Below the pieces are notes generated by a model that made no database searches, was not told the DNA's origin, and was given only the letters and a program-made list of their open reading frames with translations. Positions 57,392 through 64,000 of a stretch of DNA of 64,000 nt are shown one piece after another. The DNA lies in the NCBI GenBank assembly GCA_043228905.1, contig JBHGNT010000009.1:930001-994000 (forward strand), read 5' to 3'. The stretch is from Azolla caroliniana (Eukaryota > Polypodiophyta). Both the position numbers and the translations under genes were made by a program. How positions within the stretch are numbered: position 1 is the stretch's first letter; every line of letters begins with the position of its first letter.

Positions 57392-60300
57392 TTAAGTTGG
57401 ATAGTCAGAATTGATCCCAAAAATTCTTACTCTATGCATGTTTGGAAACTTAGCGATCACAAGGATGAACACAGGTATTGTGTTCAGAAGAAGCCAGGGA
57501 CTTCCATAATTTGTTGTGTGGCAAGCAATCAGATATCTGTCACACATTTTCCAAAACAATTCAGTGAAACTCCATCAAGCATTCAGTTAGTTCAATAAAT
57601 GCCACGTCCAAATCAGAGAAGCTTTTTGCAAATACTTTACATTCTTCTTATTTTTAAGCATGACATACTCATTTTGTTGCACATGACATACTTTTCTATT
57701 TTGCTGTACATTACATGTTTTGTTTTTGCTGTACATCATACATATTACATATTTTTGTTATACATATAATCCCTTTTGTTATTCAGTTGCATCACTTATT
57801 GTAATTGTTTTGTTATACACAATATATTGCTTTGTTCTTCTACATACTTACAAGACCACCGGAAGAACAGTCAGAAACTTCCTGTTGCGGGTTAACTGCC
57901 GCCCATTGTCCATTTGTTCCCACCATGTCAACATGTTGTACATCCCTTGGTCTTCAGCAAATGGAGTGCCCTTTTTCCAGTGAAATGCCCAATATGTTAT
58001 CTGTAAATTAAATTTGAATTCAAAATCAAGTTCTTTCTATCCAGTATATACCTAGAACTAACAATTCATATTCTCAAAAAGGGCTTTAGTGCTTCTATAA
58101 TATGTCAGATGCAAGGAAAAAGTGTATATCCTGACACAGACATGAATGGGTCATATTTAAAAAAGGGTTTCATTTATCTTTATTTTTTCTTGCTCTGTGA
58201 AGGAACAATGTTATCATGCTGTCACAGTGAAAATATAATTTCAGCTTGATCTCAATGAGAATAGGCTATGCACGATGACCCAAAGTTACATGAATTATTT
58301 CTCTTTATTTTGTTTAAAAGGGACTTGACATCTTATTTTTCGCATTTCATGGCAGAAGAAATAACCAACTAGCACTTCCCAAGATCTTGATGGGAAGTGA
58401 TCCAATCTCAAGAAGTAGGAGTATGTATCGGAGTTGAAAAACATTCATAACAAAACATTTTGGATATTTTTAAACTCTTTCCCAATGAACTTAGAGAAAG
58501 AAAGTTGAAAAACATTTTGGATATTTTTAAACTCTTTCCCAATGAACTTAGAGAAAGAAAGCTATAATTAACATCTTTTAAGAGACTAAAATGTTCTATA
58601 AAAAACCAAACAGAAAATTACATATTACAATGTTTTCTCCCATTTGACAACAAAATAAAATAAATATACCTTAAACATAGGATACTACAGAATCTACATA
58701 GCTAAGAACTTAACAATTATAAAATTAAATGGAAAAACTTGTCTTCACAAAATCTATGATATGTATCACTCAAAGACAGAATAAAATAGAATAGAATTGA
58801 TGTTTTATCGTCCATGAGGAGGCCAACTTAGACCTATAGGACCAAATCAACACACCATCTTGTATGTGACTCCTTCCTAAGAAGCAAAATGTTACTACTG
58901 TGCAATAAAATCTATCTATGAGCATTATCTGCAATAGAATCTCTCTATGTGAAATAAGGCACGAACATATGTGCTCAACCTTCTTGGTGGACATTTGAGT
59001 ATCACTTAAAATTATCATACCCATCTAACAAGTCATCATATTTCTTGCAATTTACTATATATCCTGACATTGCAAGAATTAAGAAATATTTGGGTGATGA
59101 TGCCATGATGCTACCTGAACACCTAACTGGTGTGAGCAAGTTCGAGAAGTGTTGAGGATCTTTGAGAGCCAAGGTTCATGTGGGTAGTGAGATATGACTT
59201 CATACATTCTAATACTTTACCTTATATTGGGGCTGATATGCGCAACGTAATATTCCAATTTTGACATTTTAGCATCTTGCCACTTCATCCTTAGTGCCTC
59301 TAGTAATCTATGGTAATGTTCAAATACTTCATAGCATCACTTGAAAGCTCGAAAATATATTTTTCTCTCCATCTCTTAAAACCATTACATAATGTCAAGC
59401 ACCCAGTCAGATGAGACAATCTCATGGGTTAGATACACACTTTTTCACATCAGATGGGTAGGTATAGATAGATATACTATCAATGTTCATGGGAGACAGA
59501 TTAAAAACTATGAGATGGAGCTGAGCATGTACATGATGAGGATTGAACTTGGTTTTACAATGGAACATGTCAGATTCATAAGAGAGAGCCTGACACAACC
59601 GAGCATTACATTGCAAATGCTTAGACTACCATGATGTTTGAGGAAAGTTTGACTGTCTTGTCTTTTCGAAAAATAGTTGGGACGTTCAGATTGTATCATG
59701 GATTAGTAAGCTATGAGATGTTTGGGAATCTCTCTATGAGAGATGAACCCATGTGAGACTCTCCCTATGAAAGGTGGACCGACCCATGAGAGATTTTCTA
59801 AGAGAGATGGACCCACCCATGTAGGCATAGCATTAAGTTCTTTAAAAGAGCTAGCAAATGCAATTGAACTTGTGTATAACAATAATGTCAGGACAAGATA
59901 GAATCATGGAAGAGGCTGAGAAAAGAAGAGGGAAATAAGAAGAGAATGTAATGATATTAGCAAGAAAAAGATTACAAGGACACGTGCAAGACTGCTGTTG
60001 AACCAGAATGTTCATCAATGAAAGCACCTATTTATATACCACGGTTGGACCATGATTACAAGGACACGTGCAAGACTGCTGTTGAACCAGAATGTTCATC
60101 AATGAAAGCACCTATTTATATACCACGGTTGGACCATGATTACAAGGACACGTGCAAGACTGCTGTTGAACCAGAATGTTCATCAATGAAAGCACCTATT
60201 TATATACCACGGTTGGACCATGATTACAAGGACACGTGCAAGACTGCTGTTGAACCAGAATGTTCATCAATGAAAGCACCTATTTATATACCACGGTTGG

Positions 60301-61707
60301 ACCATGATTACAAGGACACGTGCAAGACTGCTGTTGAACCAGAATGTTCATCAATGAAAGCACCTATTTATATACCACGGTTGGACCATGATTACAAGGA
60401 CACGTGCAAGACTGCTGTTGAACCAGAATGTTCATCAATGAAAGCACCTATTTATATACCACGGTTGGACCATGATTACAAGGACACGTGCAAGACTGCT
60501 GTTGAACCAGAATGTTTATCAATGAAAGCACCTATTTATATACCACGGTTGGACCATGATTACAAGGACACGTGCAAGACTGCTGTTGAACCAGAATGTT
60601 CATCAATGAAAGCACCTATTTATATACCATGGTTGGACCATGCTCGCAAACCTTGCATCTATGCATGGTCACCACTTGGCAATCAGACAAGCATGCCATT
60701 GGTTAACAAGTAATATGTATAAAGCAATAACCTATTGGTTAAAGTTTGATATATACTATAAAGGACTTGGGTTGAAGTCTTTTATGACCTCGTGATCGTT
60801 ATGGTATTATACATGCGAGCTATTTTGTAAGCGAAGTGAGATGGATGTTATTCAGTGTTATGGTGTGGTCCAATTGTTGCGTTATTGAGTGGAGTTGTGG
60901 GGTGGCACAATTTCATTTTAGTGCATGGAATAAAATGAGAAAATCCAAAAATTGTTCATATGTTGATAATTGGGGTGAAATCCTCAACATCCTATCTTGT
61001 CATGCTTTTAGAAACAGGTGCTCGGCCCATAGAGGTATTAGCCATGCAAAGGAAATACAAATATATAACAAAAGTCAAGAATATGTTCGATCATGGATTG
61101 CCAAAACAAGCTTGGACCATAGGATGCAATGTACAAAAAATAAATACGAGCAAACTTCATTAGATGGATATAAGCAACCACATAAATTAGCGGTAACCCG
61201 TCTTCATGGTGGTGCATAAAAGATACTATTAAAAAATCATTTTTTTATTCCTAGTCTCTGAGAAGGATCTACACAAAGTTCTCATGATATTTAGCATAGA
61301 AGTGCAATGGATCGCAGAAATCTCGGAGAAAGGCAACAAAACGCCAAGAAACGTAATTGATACTCAGGGAACCGCATCTAAATGAATCATATCCGCATTA
61401 AGAGAGAAGATGGGAGGAGACTTTGATAAACATATTGAAATGCACGGAGAGAGAGAGAGAGCGAGAGAGAGAGAGATCGGTTCCTTACCGCGAAGTGAAT
61501 GAGATGAACGATCGACCAGGCAGAGCCAGGACTGCATCCAAAGAGGGAGAGGACGACAAGCCAGCCAAAGAATATGATAGAGATGTAGGTCGTCCACACG
61601 CCGGGGTACTGGAACCACGATGTGTTCTTGTTCAGATCCGGTGGTGGGTCGGCCTTGACATATTGCAGGCTCCTCAGCGTAGCAGGGGAGACGGGCGGAT
61701 CTGCCAT
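57392..61707 (-). CDS. ORM: ORM/ORMDL protein, ER regulator of serine palmitoyltransferase, three exons
   Basis: Exon 1 is 61707-61489, exon 2 58000-57852, exon 3 57536-57392 on minus; GT-AG borders, total 513 nt, 170 residues plus stop. Peptides match plant ORM proteins along their whole length: [94 protein letters not shown] and [19 protein letters not shown]. Four hydrophobic segments are visible. ORMs sit in the ER membrane and restrain serine palmitoyltransferase in response to ceramide. The first 15 residues are an extension relative to typical ORMs. Intron 1 (58001-61488) is unusually large and holds the 84-bp array; intron 2 is 57537-57851. Confidence 0.95.
58001..59969. other. ORM intron 1, left part, with antisense LINE tail scraps
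   Basis: A direct duplication of about 45-58 bp around TTTTGGATATTTTTAAACTC occurs at 58458-58505 and 58516-58562. LINE tail remnants in minus orientation follow at 58553-58640 (ACATCTTTTAAGAGACTAAA) and, more decayed, 58795-58860 (ATCGTCCATGAGGAGGCCAA). At 59720-59820 there are three variants of GAGAGATGRACCCA. Confidence 0.6.
59970..60641. repeat. 84-bp tandem array, eight units, in ORM intron 1
   Basis: Exactly eight head-to-tail units of 84 bp starting GATTACAAGGACACGTGCAA; only two or three base changes are seen among all units. Each contains the palindrome CACGTG and a TATTTATATACC stretch. As 84 is divisible by three, all frames repeat; the plus strand stays open for 231 codons as a 28-residue repeat ([16 protein letters not shown]...). 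That is taken as a by-product of the repeat, not a gene. Confidence 0.97.
60642..61488. other. ORM intron 1, right part
   Basis: No gene assigned. A plus frame of 127 codons (60836-61219) has no recognisable family. A (GA)n microsatellite at 61447-61477 lies about 10 bases inside the exon 1 donor. Confidence 0.5.
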
Positions 61708-61872
61708 GTCTGACAGGATCGAATGAGGTGGGCGGTGGGGAGGGAGCAGAGTATGGTGGTGGTGGTGGTGGTGGTGATGATGATGATGATGATGATGAGC
61801 TCTCTCTCTCTATCTATCTATCTATCTATCTATATCTCTCTCTGACGTTTTCTAGGGTTTAGCAGGGAGAAC

Positions 61873-61913
<41 letters not shown>

Positions 61914-62059
61914 AGAAAGGAGGAGGAACAGAGATAAACAGACAGGCGAAGGGAATGAATGATATATCATATGATGATGAATCGATGATTTCGCCCACAA
62001 GGAAAAGGAAAAGGAGGAGGAGGAAGAAAGTGAAGTAAGTTTGCAAGAGGAGATTAGGT
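61708..62059 (-). promoter_or_regulatory. ORM 5' leader/promoter region with microsatellites and telo-box
   Basis: Upstream of the ORM ATG are (GGT)n/(GAT)n at 61753-61797, (TATC)n at 61807-61835 and (GA)n at 61876-61910. On minus, CTAAACCCTAGAAAACG at 61846-61862 contains the plant telo-box core AAACCCTA, frequent just upstream of starts of housekeeping genes. No clear TATA box was chosen. Confidence 0.5.
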
Positions 62060-62445
62060 ATGGGTCTGTGTCCTTGTCCGATGCCAACGCTAGTGATCTG
62101 TGTCTGTCTGAGCCTGTATCCAATGCGCCATGCCGATGCTAGTGCAAATTTGCGAGAGGAGTTTGGGCCAATGTCGGTATCCGATGCCGACGCTAGTGCT
62201 CTCTGCCTGGCCGATGCCGATGCTAGGGCTAGCGCTCAATGTCCGAGCCTGTTGTCCGATCTTGAGGCCATTGCTCAGTGTCTGAGTCTGTGTATTTGAT
62301 GTTGATGCCAATGCCAATGCTCGATGTTTGAGTCGGTGTGTTCGATGCAATGCCAGTGCTCGGTGTTTGAGTTTGCATTTGACGTCGAGGCCAATGCTCG
62401 ATGTATGAGTCTATGTATGTGTCCAACATCGATACTAGTGCTCAT
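62060..62445. repeat. Degenerate minisatellite upstream of ORM
   Basis: Repeating phrases of the form CCGATGCCGAYGCTAGTGCT and TGTCTGAGYCTGTGTNYGAT recur at about 45-65 bp spacing. Units have diverged, so period and copy number (about seven) are approximate. Confidence 0.7.
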
Positions 62446-62471
62446 TCAGTACTATGCTTGAATCTTGACAA

Positions 62472-62484
62472 CCCCCCCCCCCCC
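62472..62484. repeat. C13 homopolymer
   Basis: A run of thirteen C next to the minisatellite; a likely site of length error or polymorphism. Confidence 0.9.
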
Positions 62485-62599
62485 TTCATCCCATATCTCC
62501 CCCACCACACATCGCAATGAAGGTGTTTGTTTCCCACTATTTGCATTGCTAGCATTGTAACGTTGTATCAGTCTCTGAAATTTGTGAAGGGCTTCTTAT

Positions 62600-62690
62600 A
62601 TCAAGCTCGGTGTCATGGAATCCATTGCTAGAGTCTTCAACCCCGTGACCTCATGTGCAAAGCACAAGCATTTTACCCACTACGCATTTA
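62600..62690 (-). mobile_element. Possible tRNA-derived SINE relic
   Basis: On minus, GCGTAGTGGGTAAAATGC resembles a pol III A box and, about 35 bases on, GGGGTTGAAGACTC resembles a B box with mismatches. No structured tRNA can be drawn and the ends are not defined. Confidence 0.3.
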
Positions 62691-62699
62691 GTGAATTGT

Positions 62700-64000
62700 G
62701 GATGTGAATTTTCTAACAATTTAATCCCGTAAATAAGCGATGTATTTATATGAGGTGATAAAATTGTTCATTGTGCGTTAGCATCTAATTTTTCTTATTA
62801 TCTGGTTTTGCTAATCCATTGGTTTGTGGGTTTGGTGTTGACTCTTGATGGGATTGTTTTGTAGTGGTTTAATTTGAATGAATTCATCACTTGCAATGTG
62901 GGTTTAAATCTTATTTGAGGAATCATTTGTGAATAATTTGTCCTTCATCGTCCATCTAGCATTATTAATTACTTCGAGAGTTCATTGGTTTGGGAGTATG
63001 GTGCATGAGAGATCATGGGATCCATGGTGGAGCAATTAGCTGATAGGCTTTTCACAAATCCAATGAATGTTTCTATCTACATTAAAGTATTCATTTATAA
63101 ACCCTAGCTTATCACAACCAAAACATGGCATATAGACATCAATAAAGCTACAAAGGATAATTGAAATGAAGAGGGGTAAATATTAGAGTTTGCGCTCAAA
63201 TGATATGATATAGAAGAGGAGACTCTTCTAAAATGTTTATGGGTCTAATAGGCAATGTCCATAGCCTCTCGGGACAATAATGCATCATCTCTTTCTCTTT
63301 CTTGTGTTTTTTTCTTGCATATAAGTAATTATGTCAATAAATAGATAGATAGACATATAGATAGATGGGTGGGTGGATGGGTGGATAAACATGTAGATAG
63401 ATAGAACAACATAAAAATGTAAATAACCTTATTGTCCTTAGTATCCTTACTATACTAACAAGGATCTTATGGCAAAGTAAACCTTGTAAAGAGATGCAAG
63501 AACATCTCAAAAAGGTAATGTACATACAATCAACATATTTAACACTAGTTAGGATCTTCTTGAGAGTAAAATAATGTAAGGACCTTGGTTCAAGGTGAAT
63601 GAGCACTTAACCAAGATTGAGCATCACTTTGCATTGAAAGATGAGAATGTGGATATCCTAAGGTGTGATGTAAGTGAGATTAACTACGTATGCGTGATAA
63701 AATTGAGGTTCAATGTATTTAATATTGGTAATGACACAACCAAATAGTTGTTAAGTACCCACCATACATTTGACTTGCCATGCATTTATGATGATGTTGA
63801 CATTAACATTTATATCAAATAGATAAATCTAGATGGCAAATAACTTGTGGCTACTATTGTGTGAAAGGCTTGAAGGCCAAAAGAACGCAAAAGCCTATTA
63901 AAAGGTCATTCTTGGTGCTCCTTTAACCTTAATCTTCATATTCTCACCTGAGCTACACGGTCGACCTTCTTAACCAATTCATGCAAGCACTGTGCAATTT
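62700..64000. other. Intergenic, no gene recognised
   Basis: AT-rich with GATA/GGTG-type microsatellite at 63340-63400. Short frames only. Confidence 0.5.

Noticed and set aside
59970-60641. Array considered as CRISPR-like
   Set aside because: Units are contiguous with no variable spacers, in a eukaryotic intron.
60836-61219. 127-codon plus-strand frame
   Set aside because: No family resemblance, lies in ORM intron 1, composition typical of chance frames.

Overview
This window is nuclear DNA from a land plant. The evidence is spliced plant-type genes (VPS13, ORM/ORMDL, DPH4, a BKI1/MAKR-like protein), GT-AG introns of up to about 5 kb, and a dense load of LINEs, Ty3/gypsy and Ty1/copia retroelements, solo LTRs and microsatellites. 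Large, TE-filled introns fit a big genome such as a fern, lycophyte or gymnosperm, but the species cannot be fixed from sequence alone.

Layout. 1-1954: an L1-like LINE on the minus strand, cut by the window edge. 2669-3877: a minus-strand single-exon gene resembling BKI1/MAKR kinase regulators. 4235-4802: a TATG microsatellite abutting a MITE-like element. 6618-11435: a complete 4.8-kb Ty3/gypsy element on the minus strand; its two 243-bp LTRs look identical, and pol carries one in-frame stop. 12230-12810: a LINE 3' end. 13415-13878: a solo LTR with a perfect 5-bp target duplication.

14955-51110 (plus strand) is one VPS13 gene, reconstructed here as 47 coding exons that stay in frame and encode about 3025 residues. 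It has an N-terminal chorein domain, a long lipid-transfer groove, an adaptor-binding/SHR-BD block and a C-terminal PH-like domain. Its introns hold at least ten pieces of one LINE family in both orientations, a nested copia element, a second solo LTR, a six-unit 124-bp tandem array and an orphan open frame of unknown origin. In one place a LINE 3' tail directly precedes exon 23 and appears to supply its polypyrimidine tract.

53754-54305: an intronless DPH4 (J-domain plus CSL zinc finger) gene for diphthamide synthesis. 57392-61707 (minus): a three-exon ORM/ORMDL gene, the sphingolipid-synthesis regulator. Its 3.5-kb first intron carries eight near-perfect 84-bp repeats, each with a CACGTG palindrome. 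61708-62484 is its microsatellite-rich upstream region with a telo-box and a degenerate minisatellite. The last 1.5 kb has no recognisable gene.

The host genes act in separate housekeeping pathways: bulk lipid transfer at membrane contacts (VPS13), ER sphingolipid control (ORM), elongation-factor-2 modification (DPH4) and probably receptor-kinase signalling (MAKR-like). They are linked here only by position. No complete novel multi-gene system was found. The most distinctive signals are the retroelement tail at a splice site, the shared LINE tail hairpin, the G-box array in the ORM intron and the orphan ORF in VPS13 intron 12.
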